From: Pseudoalteromonas sp. NBT06-2
GTDB taxonomy: Bacteria; Pseudomonadota; Gammaproteobacteria; Enterobacterales; Alteromonadaceae
Reading direction: 5' to 3'
Length of the DNA stretch: 64,000 nucleotides
Assembly: GCF_002276045.1 (NCBI RefSeq)
Contig: NZ_NQMR01000004.1
Span: 92,143-156,142 of the forward strand
The notes under the pieces were generated by a model. That model worked only from the letters and a program-made list of their open reading frames with translations, was not told the origin of the DNA and did not search any database. Of this stretch, positions 34,863-43,756 are shown one piece after another (the stretch's first letter is position 1; the number at the start of each line of letters is the position of its first letter). The translations under genes and the position numbers were made by a program.

Positions 34863-35564
34863 ATGTTTTTTTCATTTTTAGATACATTTGCCTTAATATC
34901 TTTTGTTTTTTGTTGGTCTGGTTACACATATTTTGCACGTAAAAAAGCAAAAACAACAGATTGCATAGCAAGAAGTTTGCATCAACACAGAATTCAATGG
35001 ATGACGGAGTTAATGCAGAGGGACATAAGGGTAGGTGATGCTGCTCTTTTAGCTAACCTTGAACGGAATATTGCCTTTTTTGCATCGACCACTTTAATTA
35101 TCATTGCAGGTGTTTTAACCCTTTTTTCTCAGGTTGAACGACTAGAATCTATCATTGCCTCATTACCTTTTGCACTTAATGCCAACCATTTTACAATTCA
35201 AATAAAATTAAGCTTATTAGCGTTTATATTTGTTTTAGCATTTTTTCAATTTACTTGGTCGATGAGGCAATATGGCTTTGTTAATGTGATGGTAGGGGCA
35301 GCCCCTATCGATTTAGCTAAAAATAATAAAAACTTACTCAATTATGCAAATGAAATGGCGGTAGTACAAGACCAAGCAGCACATTCATATAATTATGGGC
35401 TTAGATCCTATTATTTTTCATTGGCAGCTTTATGTTGGTTTTTTCATCCGATTCTATTCATTCTTGCAAGCTTATTCGTATCTTATACCTTGTATAGACG
35501 TGAATTTAAATCAAAGGCAGTACGTGCATTGATCAGAGCTAAAACATATTTAAAACAACAGTAA
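34863..35564 (+). CDS. DUF599 family membrane protein
   Basis: A 233-aa protein with about four membrane helices (near 5-22, 72-92, 115-137 and 185-208). The family signature is visible in IQWMTELMQRDIRVGDAALL followed by NLERNIAFFAST, and the C-terminal YTLYRREFKSKAVRAL. DUF599 proteins are widespread in proteobacteria and have no established function. Confidence 0.82.
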   Translation: MFFSFLDTFALISFVFCWSGYTYFARKKAKTTDCIARSLHQHRIQWMTELMQRDIRVGDAALLANLERNIAFFASTTLIIIAGVLTLFSQVERLESIIASLPFALNANHFTIQIKLSLLAFIFVLAFFQFTWSMRQYGFVNVMVGAAPIDLAKNNKNLLNYANEMAVVQDQAAHSYNYGLRSYYFSLAALCWFFHPILFILASLFVSYTLYRREFKSKAVRALIRAKTYLKQQ

Positions 35565-35611
35565 AACAATTGGTTATGTTATATAGTTTCAATAACACAA
35601 CCAATTGTTTT
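35563..35611 (+). terminator. Strong terminator hairpin after the DUF599 gene
   Basis: A 19-bp stem with one mismatch (35563-35581 with 35593-35611) enclosing an 11-base loop; the left arm begins in the stop codon of the DUF599 gene. The right arm ends in TTTT. Confidence 0.75.
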
Positions 35612-35690
35612 AAGAAAAAGGCATTGAGAAAAAGGACTTGCTATGATAGAGTTCGTCTGATTTTAAAATCCTATTGAAGGTTTTTTTTAG

Positions 35691-36065
35691 ATGTTGAAAA
35701 CAAGATTACTATTTTTATTAGTTACATTATTAGTGTGCCAGCCAATGCTGGATTTCATTGATGTGCAACATCATAATGAAAAGGTTAATCAAACATCTCA
35801 ACTTTTATTTCAACAATCCAAATTAGACTCTCACTGTAAAGAAAATGGTGATCATCAACTTCATAACTTTGAACATAAAATTATATCTCAAGAACTTGAT
35901 AACCAAAAAGACTGTTCGCACTGTTATAACTGCCATATTGGTATATATCTTCCCTTAGTTATAAATTATACCGATATAGTGTTAAATCCAAACGCATCAC
36001 AAACTTTAAGAGTTCTTTTTAACTCTGAACATATCGATCCTGAACAACGTCCTCCAATAGCTTAA
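35691..36065 (+). CDS. Exported Cys/His-rich protein near the metal efflux genes
   Basis: A 124-aa protein with an N-terminal signal or anchor (about 1-22) and a polar body rich in His with CSHCYNCHIGIYLPL near 80-95. This CxxC-type cluster and the many His suggest metal binding. It is in the position often taken by small metal-related proteins before RND pump genes; I cannot name the family. Start ATG at 35691, GAAGG about 18 bases upstream. Confidence 0.55.
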   Translation: MLKTRLLFLLVTLLVCQPMLDFIDVQHHNEKVNQTSQLLFQQSKLDSHCKENGDHQLHNFEHKIISQELDNQKDCSHCYNCHIGIYLPLVINYTDIVLNPNASQTLRVLFNSEHIDPEQRPPIA

Positions 36066-36211
36066 TCAAAGATAGTCTTAATAAGATACTTCTAAAGACT
36101 CACTCATAAATTTCAAACTAACTTGTATTTATAAATCAAAATGAACTTTAATGTTTATCCGTTACATCGGATAGATTGCATATTCGTTTTTGGTAATGAT
36201 TAAGAGAAAAA

Positions 36212-36457
36212 ATGCATATGAAAAATAATATAACCTACTTACTTGGTTTGTTTTTACCTGCTTGTTTTGTATCAAGTGCATTAGCAGAGCACACACAAAA
36301 AGTCACACCCCAGATGTGTTTTGAAAACCAGATGGTACAGAATCCAAAAGTAATTGCAGCAAAAGTGAATTTAAATATGAGGTTATCTTTGACAAGCTCT
36401 CCTTCTCAGCCGAAATGCAATCCAGAGCTAACAAGTAACTTTAACGATAGCACTTAA
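36212..36457 (+). CDS. Small exported protein before the RND genes
   Basis: An 81-aa protein with a signal peptide ending SSALA and a mature part of about 55 residues with two Cys (QMCFENQ, PKCNPEL). No family is recognised. A second Met at codon 3 is the other possible start. It stands where an outer-membrane factor gene would be in a czcCBA or cusCBA operon; its short mature part does not look like a piece of such a protein. Confidence 0.5.
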   Translation: MHMKNNITYLLGLFLPACFVSSALAEHTQKVTPQMCFENQMVQNPKVIAAKVNLNMRLSLTSSPSQPKCNPELTSNFNDST

Positions 36458-36559
36458 ATAAAGGGCAAATTTAGCAACTATTGAGTATTTAAAACTAACG
36501 CACTATCAGCTTTGTAAAATAAATAATCAATTTATCTAGAATTAATTTAGGAAATAAAA

Positions 36560-37666
36560 ATGAATAAAACAATATTATCCATAATAGTCACAAGTATGTT
36601 TGCTTTTACAGCGCTTAATACATTTTCATCTGAAAATCACGTGCATAAAGGTGAAGAATCCGGCACCCGTTTCAGCAAAGAGCAAATGGCAATCAGCAAC
36701 ATAAAAGTAGCAGAGTTATTGCCTCAAGAAGTAAATTTCTCTTTATATGCGCCAGGTGAATTGAAAGCTAATGGATATACAAGCTATTCGGTATCGCCTA
36801 GAGTTGACTCAATTGTTATCAAACGCCACGCTATTTTAGGTCAACATATTGAAAAAGGCGTGCCATTAGTAACTTTATTTAGTGTGGAAGTTGCCAATGC
36901 ACAAGCGGCTTACAGACTGAGTTTAGCCGAGTGGAATAGAGTTAAAAAATTAGGTAGGGCTACAATCACTGAAAAACGATTTTTAGAAGCTAAAGCTGAG
37001 CATGAAGTAGCATATAGCACACTTAAGGCATATGGATTATCTGAAGCTGCAATTAAGAAATCAACCGCATCAAAAACTGAAAATCTAGGTCAGTACACTT
37101 TATATGCTCAAACACAAGGAGCTGTTTTAGCTGATTATTTTTTACAGGGAAAAAGAGTCATTGCGGGTGATGAACTGATGTTATTAGCAGATGAGCATCA
37201 ACTTTGGGTTGAAGCACAATTACCTCCGAATAGTTTAATTAATATTCCTGAAGGCACAAAGGCCAATATATTAATTGATAATCAGGAGTTTAAAGCTGTT
37301 GTGATCCAAGAAGGTCACACCATAGATCAACAGTCTCGCACTCGCACAATACGATTAGCAGTTAATAATGAACAACATAAATTACATCCAGGTATGTTTA
37401 CAGACGTTAATTTCTTATTTAATCAACAAGAGCCTGTTATGACTGTCCCAGAAACAGCTTTAATGCGTGGTGCAGATGGAGATTGGTTAGTCTATGTTGA
37501 AGATCATCCTGGTGAATTCAAAGTTGTAGAAGTCGCGCTAGGTCGTACCTTTGTTCAAGGGCGAGAGATTATTGGCATAAAACCGGGTACTAAGGTGGTC
37601 GTTGTAGGTGCTTTTTTTGTTGCATCACAAATTGCTAAAGGTGGATTTGATCCACACAACCATTAA
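36560..37666 (+). CDS. RND efflux periplasmic adaptor (CusB/CzcB-like)
   Basis: A 368-aa membrane-fusion protein. Signal or anchor at about 1-22 (ending NTFSS), then the lipoyl, helical hairpin, beta-barrel and membrane-proximal domains in the usual order. The features seen are VDSIVIKRHAILGQHIEKGVPLVTL, ANAQAAYRLSLAEWNRVKKL and the barrel stretch WVEAQLPPNSLINIPEG, plus LHPGMFTDV. The mature N-terminus has HVHKGEE, a few possible metal-binding residues. It is 75 bases before the pump's likely start and co-transcribed with it. Confidence 0.88.
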   Translation: MNKTILSIIVTSMFAFTALNTFSSENHVHKGEESGTRFSKEQMAISNIKVAELLPQEVNFSLYAPGELKANGYTSYSVSPRVDSIVIKRHAILGQHIEKGVPLVTLFSVEVANAQAAYRLSLAEWNRVKKLGRATITEKRFLEAKAEHEVAYSTLKAYGLSEAAIKKSTASKTENLGQYTLYAQTQGAVLADYFLQGKRVIAGDELMLLADEHQLWVEAQLPPNSLINIPEGTKANILIDNQEFKAVVIQEGHTIDQQSRTRTIRLAVNNEQHKLHPGMFTDVNFLFNQQEPVMTVPETALMRGADGDWLVYVEDHPGEFKVVEVALGRTFVQGREIIGIKPGTKVVVVGAFFVASQIAKGGFDPHNH

Positions 37667-37741
37667 AACGTGAAAATAATCACTTCCAAATTAGTAAAAG
37701 GTGACTCTTTATCTCACAGCCAATTAAATTTAAGGCAATTT

Positions 37742-40700
37742 ATGTTTAACAAAATAATAGAATCGGCCATCAATAATCGTTTAATAATATTATTGGGCCT
37801 TATAGCATTAGTAATATCGTCAATATTTGTGATCCCAAAATTAAATTTAGATGCATTTCCTGATGTGACAAATATACAAGTTTCTGTAAATACTGAAGCA
37901 CCAGGATTAGCAGCTGAAGAAGTTGAGCAACTCATTACTTATCCCATTGAAGCTGTTATGTATGCATTACCAGATGTAGAACAAGTTCGTTCTATTTCTA
38001 AGACTGGGCTCTCAGGTGTTACTGTTGTATTTAAAGAAGGCACAGATATATACTTTGCTCGTCAACTCGTTTTCGAAAGGCTTCAATCTGCAAAAGAGTT
38101 GATCCCTCAAGGGGTTGGTATGCCTGAAATTGGTCCTAATACATCTGGGCTTGGGCAAATATTTCAGTATTTATTAGTCGCAGATGAAGCATCTGGTTTA
38201 GATGCAATGGCATTACGTAGCCTAAACGACTGGGTTGTTAAGTTACTTATTTTACCCGTTGATGGTGTCACAGATGTTTTATCTTATGGGGGTGATGTAA
38301 AACAATACCAAGTAAATGTTAATCCTCATAAATTATTAGCCTATAACTTGACTCAAGGAGATGTTGTTAATGCACTAGAAAATAATAATGAAAATGTGGG
38401 GGGGTGGTATATGAATCGAGGCCAAGAACAGCTAGTAATTCGTGGCATGGGCTGGTTCAATAGTGGTGAGAAAGGAATGACAGAAATAAGTCAGACTCCT
38501 GTGAAAACCATCAATGGAAAAGTTGTTACCGTTTCTGATATAGCTAAAATAGAACTAGGTAGTGAAATAAGGCAAGGCGCTGTGACTATGACGCGCCGAA
38601 CTGAAGGAAATACTATAGAAAAATTAGGTGAAGTTGTTTCTGGCGTAGTGTTAAAACGTATGGGAGCCAATACAAAGGCAACAATAGATGGTATTAATCA
38701 AAGAATGGAATTAATACAACAAGCTTTACCTGATGGTGTCACATTTGAGGTTTTTTATGATCAAGCTGATTTAATTACTAAAGCCGTAAATACTGTTGTT
38801 GATGCATTACTATTATCCTTTATTTTCATCGTTGTGATTTTAGCGCTATTTTTAATGGACTTAAAAGCGACAACCCTTGTATTAATTTCTATTCCTATCG
38901 CAATTACAATTGCTCTTATGGTGATGTCATGGGCAGGTTTATCTGCAAACTTAATGTCATTAGGCGGTATCGCAGTTGCAATCGGTATGCTTGTTGATGG
39001 TTCAGTTGTTATGGTTGAAAATATATATAAACACCTGAGTGTTAAAAATAACCTACAATCAACAAGAGATAAAGTGTTTACTGCAGCAAAAGAAGTTGCA
39101 AGACCAGTATTTTTTGCCGCATTAATCATATTAGTTGTTTTTCTTCCATTATTTAGTTTTGAAGGCGTAGAAGCTAAGTTATTTCAACCAATGGCTATTA
39201 GTATAATGCTTGCTATTATTGCAGCTGTTTTTGTCGCACTCATTTGTGTCCCAGCACTTGCTGTATTTATGTTTAAAAATGGTATAAAACCGAAAGAAAG
39301 TTTGTTATTAAAACCCATTGACACTCTGTATAAGATCGGACTTGGCTTTGCGATGAAAAATGTGAAATCGGTTATTGCTTCTGCTGTCGTTTTAGTCATA
39401 TTAGCTGTTACGTTAATTCCTCATCTGGGAACTGAATTTGTACCAGAATTAGAGGAAGGTACAATCAACTTAAGAGTCACATTAGCACCATCATCAAGTT
39501 TAGAGACCACTTTAAGTGTTGCGCCAAAAATTCAAGCCCTACTACTTGACTTTCCTGAAGTTGAGTATGCACTTAGTCGAATTGGTCGACCTGAACTAGG
39601 TGGTGATCCAGAGCCTGTAAATAACATTGAAATTTACATTGGATTGAAGCCGGTAGCACGATGGACAACTGCAACAAATCGTTTTGAATTACAAAATCTA
39701 ATGGAAGAAAAACTAGAAGTATTCCCGGGGTTACTTTACAATTTTTCTCAACCTATCGCGAGTCGTGTTGATGAATTGTTATCAGGTGTTAAAGCACAAC
39801 TGGCAATAAAATTATTTGGCTCAGACTTGGATGTTTTAGTATCGAAAGGTCAAGAAATTGAATCTGTTATTAAAACCATAAAAGGCGCTAAAGATGTTGC
39901 TATGGAGCAAATTTCAGGTGAAGCACAGCTCGTAATTACACCAAATCGCCGTCAATTATCTCGCTATGGTCTGTCTGTTGGTGATGTAATGGAAGTCGTA
40001 AGTGATGGCTTAGGCGGTACAGAAGCAGGACAAGTTATTAATGGTAATGAAAGATACGACATATACGTACGCTTAGAAAATAAATTTAGAAATAACCCGC
40101 AAGTTATCTCTGAATTAAGAATAAAATCTCCCAATGGCGCTATTGTACGTTTAGCTGATGTTGCTTCTGTCACAATTGCATCTGGGCCACCACAAGTTAG
40201 GCGTGATGATGTTCAACGCCGTGTGGTGGTACAAGCTAATGTTCAAGGCAGAGATATGGGCAGTGTAGTAGCCGAGATTCAGTCTGCAATAGCTCAGAAT
40301 GTTGATTTACCAACGGGTTATACCACATCAATAGGCGGCCAATTTGAAAATCAGCAAAGAGCCCAGAAAAGGTTATCTATTGTTGTGCCAATATCACTGC
40401 TTATGATTGCATTCTTATTATATTTTGCATTTGGTACCTTTGGCCAAGCGATGCTTATTTTAGTAAACGTGCCATTAGCTATTATTGGTGGAGTAGTTTC
40501 TTTATATATGTCAGGACAGTATTTATCAGTTCCTAGTTCTGTCGGATTTATAACACTATTTGGTGTTGCTGTGTTAAATGGTGTTGTAATGGTTGAAAGT
40601 ATTAATCAAAGAATAGCGCTAGGTGAAGACCCTACAGCGGCTGCGTTCAATGGTGCCATTGCTAGATTAAGACCTGTTTTAATGACTGCACTCACATCAG

Positions 40701-40870
40701 CTTTAGGTTTAATACCTATGTTAATGTCTACTGGCATTGGAGCTGAAATACAAAAACCCTTAGCGACCGTTATCGTGGGTGGTTTAGTAACAGCTACCTT
40801 ATTAACTTTATTTGTAGTGCCAGTATTATTTACTCAGTTTTCAAAAGCAAAAATAGCTCAATTATCATAA
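37742..40870 (+). CDS. Heavy-metal RND efflux pump of the CusA/CzcA family
   Basis: A proton-driven inner-membrane pump, 1042 aa from the ATG at 37742 (AAGG about 7 bases upstream, MFNKIIESAINNRLI as in CzcA). A GTG 24 codons earlier would add an unusual N-tail. Twelve helices and two large periplasmic loops are present. The fourth-helix proton relay reads GGIAVAIGMLVDGSVVMVEN: the second Asp and the Glu are kept, but the first Asp of the DFG motif of zinc/cobalt CzcA is replaced, as in CusA. The CusA methionine triad is not apparent, so the metal remains open. No outer-membrane factor gene lies next to it. Confidence 0.92.
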   Translation: MFNKIIESAINNRLIILLGLIALVISSIFVIPKLNLDAFPDVTNIQVSVNTEAPGLAAEEVEQLITYPIEAVMYALPDVEQVRSISKTGLSGVTVVFKEGTDIYFARQLVFERLQSAKELIPQGVGMPEIGPNTSGLGQIFQYLLVADEASGLDAMALRSLNDWVVKLLILPVDGVTDVLSYGGDVKQYQVNVNPHKLLAYNLTQGDVVNALENNNENVGGWYMNRGQEQLVIRGMGWFNSGEKGMTEISQTPVKTINGKVVTVSDIAKIELGSEIRQGAVTMTRRTEGNTIEKLGEVVSGVVLKRMGANTKATIDGINQRMELIQQALPDGVTFEVFYDQADLITKAVNTVVDALLLSFIFIVVILALFLMDLKATTLVLISIPIAITIALMVMSWAGLSANLMSLGGIAVAIGMLVDGSVVMVENIYKHLSVKNNLQSTRDKVFTAAKEVARPVFFAALIILVVFLPLFSFEGVEAKLFQPMAISIMLAIIAAVFVALICVPALAVFMFKNGIKPKESLLLKPIDTLYKIGLGFAMKNVKSVIASAVVLVILAVTLIPHLGTEFVPELEEGTINLRVTLAPSSSLETTLSVAPKIQALLLDFPEVEYALSRIGRPELGGDPEPVNNIEIYIGLKPVARWTTATNRFELQNLMEEKLEVFPGLLYNFSQPIASRVDELLSGVKAQLAIKLFGSDLDVLVSKGQEIESVIKTIKGAKDVAMEQISGEAQLVITPNRRQLSRYGLSVGDVMEVVSDGLGGTEAGQVINGNERYDIYVRLENKFRNNPQVISELRIKSPNGAIVRLADVASVTIASGPPQVRRDDVQRRVVVQANVQGRDMGSVVAEIQSAIAQNVDLPTGYTTSIGGQFENQQRAQKRLSIVVPISLLMIAFLLYFAFGTFGQAMLILVNVPLAIIGGVVSLYMSGQYLSVPSSVGFITLFGVAVLNGVVMVESINQRIALGEDPTAAAFNGAIARLRPVLMTALTSALGLIPMLMSTGIGAEIQKPLATVIVGGLVTATLLTLFVVPVLFTQFSKAKIAQLS

Positions 40871-40876
40871 TCCTAA

Positions 40877-40909
40877 AAGACAAGTTGATATTAATTGTCG
40901 ACTTGTCTT
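40877..40909 (+). terminator. Terminator hairpin after the RND pump gene
   Basis: AAGACAAGTTGA (40877-40888) pairs with TCGACTTGTCTT (40898-40909), 12 bp with one mismatch, loop of nine. It starts 7 bases past the stop codon. Confidence 0.65.
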
Positions 40910-41011
40910 ATCATTCATAAGTAAAGCTATACAAGGCAAAATAAGCATAACTTTCATTTAAGTAGTAATTAAAGTAGCATCCACTATTCAATTTTTTTGA
41001 CCGAGAGTTAT

Positions 41012-41587
41012 ATGGCTCAATTGTATTTTTATTATTCAGCAATGAATGCCGGTAAGTCGACAACTATGCTGCAATCTTCTTTTAATTATCAAGAGCGTGG
41101 TATGAACCCTGTTATCTTTACTGCAAAGATTGACAACCGATTTGGTGAGGGCAAAGTAAGCTCTCGTATTGGTTTAGAAGCGGATGCGGAATTATTTGCA
41201 CTTGAAACAAATTTATTTGAGCGGATTGCTACTTTAAATGAAAATCAAAAAATACATTGCGTTTTGATAGATGAAAGTCAATTTTTAACCAAAGAGCAAG
41301 TGCAGCAAATCTCGGATGTAGTAGATAAACTAAATATCCCTGTTTTATGTTATGGTCTAAGAACAGACTTTAGAGGTGAATTGTTTATTGGCGCACAATA
41401 TCTATTAGCGTGGGCTGATAAGTTAATAGAGTTAAAAACTGTATGTCATTGTGGTAGAAAAGCCAATATGGTACTACGTACAGATGAAAATGGTGTTGCA
41501 ATGGCTGATGGTGAACAAGTAGAAATTGGTGGAAATGAGCGTTATGTATCAGTGTGCCGTAAACACTATAAAGATGCATTAAATTAA
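41012..41587 (+). CDS. tdk: Thymidine kinase
   Basis: A 191-aa type II thymidine kinase that phosphorylates thymidine for the salvage of dTMP. I take the ATG at 41012 ([22 protein letters not shown] upstream). The P-loop is SAMNAGKST (about 9-17), the Mg-binding Asp-Glu is in CVLIDESQF, and the lasso region [14 protein letters not shown] is identical to the E. coli enzyme in most positions. The zinc ribbon shows CHCGRKA and VCRKHY. The length fits E. coli Tdk (205). Confidence 0.96.
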   Translation: MAQLYFYYSAMNAGKSTTMLQSSFNYQERGMNPVIFTAKIDNRFGEGKVSSRIGLEADAELFALETNLFERIATLNENQKIHCVLIDESQFLTKEQVQQISDVVDKLNIPVLCYGLRTDFRGELFIGAQYLLAWADKLIELKTVCHCGRKANMVLRTDENGVAMADGEQVEIGGNERYVSVCRKHYKDALN

Positions 41588-41594
41588 AAAATAA

Positions 41595-41650
41595 GGCCGG
41601 TTATATACCCGTACTACTTGAAATGCAGTTTCCATGTTTGGGTATAGGCC
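41595..41650. repeat. Palindromic repeat-like hairpin between tdk and rlmF
   Basis: GGCC plus TATACCC (41595-41598 and 41604-41610) pairs with GGGTATA plus GGCC (41640-41650), with a five-base bulge on the left. The loop contains TACTACTTGAAATGCAG. Its form resembles short interspersed repeats of marine gammaproteobacteria and it may also act as a terminator between the convergent genes. Confidence 0.45.
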
Positions 41651-41672
41651 TGCTTTGTTCAAAATCGATGAA

Positions 41673-42629
41673 TTATGACCATCTGTCCTTGGCCCAAGTT
41701 TGCCTTTTGGCTTTATCATAAAATGTCCAAGCAACAAAGCGGCTTGTTTTTTGGCCTTGAGCCATATCAATTGTGGTAAACTCAGTAACATTCTGTAATT
41801 TAAATTCCTTATAAATTGCAGCTAAGTTATTTTTTTTAGATACTAAACAGGTAAACCATAAACACTGCGCTTTATATTCATTGCTTTCATTTATCATATT
41901 TTTGATAAACTGCAATTCACCACCAGGACACCAAAGTTCAGCTTTTTGTCCTCCAAAATTCAAATTACTTTTGTCATTTACAACTTTATTGCATGTTTTA
42001 TTTAAATTTTTCCATTTACGCTCAGACCCTTTGTTGGCATCTTCAATCGAGCTATGAAATGGGGGATTACATAAGGTTATATCAAAAATATCTTTTGATT
42101 TAATCAGATTTTTAAAAATATTAGCCTGCTGTTTCTGTAACCTGATATCAATTTTTAAATTATTAAACAGTGCAATTTGTTGTGCAATTTTAACTGATAC
42201 GGGATCAATATCACTCGCTGTAAAGTGCCATTGATATGTTTTGTTGCCCGTTAGCGGATATATTAAATTAGCGCCAGTGCCTATATCTAAAACCTTTAGC
42301 TTTTTTCCTGTCGGAATACTATGGTTGTTCTCTTTGGCCAGTAAATCAGCTAGGTAATGTATATAATCTACTCTACCAGGTACAGGTGGACATAAATAAG
42401 TATTAGGGATATCCCAAAAATTAATTTGATAATACGCTTTTAGTAAAGCTTTATTTAACTGCTTGACCGATTGGCTATTAGTGAAGTCGATTGTTTGCCC
42501 ATTTCTAGCTGATGTAATGACAAAAGGTATTAATTCAGGTGAAGCTTTAATAAGAAAGGAGAAGTCATATCCATTAATATGTATATTTCTTGGATGAAGC
42601 TTAGCTTGTTTCATTAATGGCAAATTCAC
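41673..42629 (-). CDS. rlmF: 23S rRNA (adenine(1618)-N6)-methyltransferase
   Basis: A 318-aa SAM-dependent methyltransferase that modifies A1618 of 23S rRNA. It has the SAM-binding motif VLDIGTGANLIYPL, then the N6-adenine motif CNPPFHSS (NPPF), and family landmarks LHPRNIHINGYDF at the N-terminus and the block ALLKAYYQINFWDIP. Length and order match E. coli RlmF (308). Convergent with tdk. Confidence 0.95.
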   Translation of the reverse strand: MNLPLMKQAKLHPRNIHINGYDFSFLIKASPELIPFVITSARNGQTIDFTNSQSVKQLNKALLKAYYQINFWDIPNTYLCPPVPGRVDYIHYLADLLAKENNHSIPTGKKLKVLDIGTGANLIYPLTGNKTYQWHFTASDIDPVSVKIAQQIALFNNLKIDIRLQKQQANIFKNLIKSKDIFDITLCNPPFHSSIEDANKGSERKWKNLNKTCNKVVNDKSNLNFGGQKAELWCPGGELQFIKNMINESNEYKAQCLWFTCLVSKKNNLAAIYKEFKLQNVTEFTTIDMAQGQKTSRFVAWTFYDKAKRQTWAKDRWS

Positions 42630-42754
42630 GGTTTAAAGTTAATTAGATGCATATTATAAACTTTAGATATAACAAATGTAAGCTTTGTTCATATCTTTGA
42701 TTTTAATAGTTTCAACTGGTAGGATGTCAGACCAATTGTAACGGTGATCTCTAT

Positions 42755-43663
42755 ATGAATAGCGTTAAACAAAAGTCTATTTTAATACCAATTTGTGAAA
42801 AACAAAATCTTCATTTAAGACATATTTATCAAGAAGGTTGTACTGGTTCTGCAGTATTACTTTTACATGGTGCAATTGAAAATGGAAAAATCTTTTACAC
42901 CGAAAAAAATAAAGGATTTGCACCATTTTTAGCAAAAAATGGCTATAATTGTTTTGTTGCAGATTTAAGGGGGAGAGGTTTAAGTAAACCTGGTATCAGT
43001 GCCTATTCCGACTATGGACAGACTGAGGCTATTGTTGAAGATATACCTGCTTTTATCAAGGCAATTAAAAACAGCACAGGAAAAGAGCCTGAATATTGGG
43101 TTGCTCATTCTTGGGGTGGTGTTTTAATGAATAGTTTTTTAGCTAGGCATCCTGAGATGATCTCAAAGGTAAAAGCATGTGCGTATTTTGGTTCTAAAAG
43201 GTCTTTATATAACACTCATCCGCAAAAATTCTTTAAGGCCAATTTACTTTGGTATTTTTTAGCTCCTAAAATTGTTAAAAATAAAGGTTACTTACCTGCA
43301 AAAAGGTTAGGTTGGGGTTCTGATGATGAAACACAAAAGTCTTTAATGCACAGCGTAGCTTGGGCTAAGATTGCGCCTTGGATAGATCCACAAGATAGCT
43401 TTGATTATGGACATGCTGTAGCTGAACTCTCATTACCACCAATATTACATATCGCAGCAATTAAAGATAAAGCGTTGGCACAAACAATTGATATACAAAA
43501 GTTTATGGATGAATCAGGAAAGGGCACGCAGAAAATGAATTTATATGGGAAAAAATACGGTCATGGTCATAATTATGATCATATTGATATGCTAACCCAT
43601 GCTAAAGCACATAATGACCAATTCCAAGATGTATTGAATTGGTTTGAGCAATATAGTACATAA
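42755..43663 (+). CDS. Alpha/beta hydrolase
   Basis: A 302-aa hydrolase, probably soluble. The oxyanion-hole strand is LLLHGAIENG, the DLRGRGLSKPG segment follows, and the nucleophile elbow reads AHSWGG (Ser in HSxGG). A late acid and His are expected in AAIKDKAL and HGHNYDHID. The substrate is unknown; carboxylesterase or lipase activity is likely. Stands alone before a strong bidirectional terminator. Confidence 0.82.
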   Translation: MNSVKQKSILIPICEKQNLHLRHIYQEGCTGSAVLLLHGAIENGKIFYTEKNKGFAPFLAKNGYNCFVADLRGRGLSKPGISAYSDYGQTEAIVEDIPAFIKAIKNSTGKEPEYWVAHSWGGVLMNSFLARHPEMISKVKACAYFGSKRSLYNTHPQKFFKANLLWYFLAPKIVKNKGYLPAKRLGWGSDDETQKSLMHSVAWAKIAPWIDPQDSFDYGHAVAELSLPPILHIAAIKDKALAQTIDIQKFMDESGKGTQKMNLYGKKYGHGHNYDHIDMLTHAKAHNDQFQDVLNWFEQYST

Positions 43664-43697
43664 CTTTATAGCGTTAAATTTTAAACTGAATAAAAAT

Positions 43698-43727
43698 AAA
43701 GAGCCTTATCATTTGATAAGGCTCTTT
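43698..43727. terminator. Strong bidirectional terminator
   Basis: AAAGAGCCTTATC (43698-43710) pairs perfectly with GATAAGGCTCTTT (43715-43727) over an ATTT loop. It lies between the convergent hydrolase and TonB-dependent receptor genes and can stop both. Confidence 0.92.
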
Positions 43728-43756
43728 AGCTTTAACTTTATTTCACTTTTATGTTT

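Noticed and set aside
36212..36457. Remnant of an outer-membrane factor (CzcC/CusC)
   Set aside because: It has a complete signal peptide and stop, but no TolC-type motif could be seen in the short mature part.
38761..39399. Long minus-strand frames inside the RND pump gene
   Set aside because: They are shadows of the strongly supported pump coding sequence.
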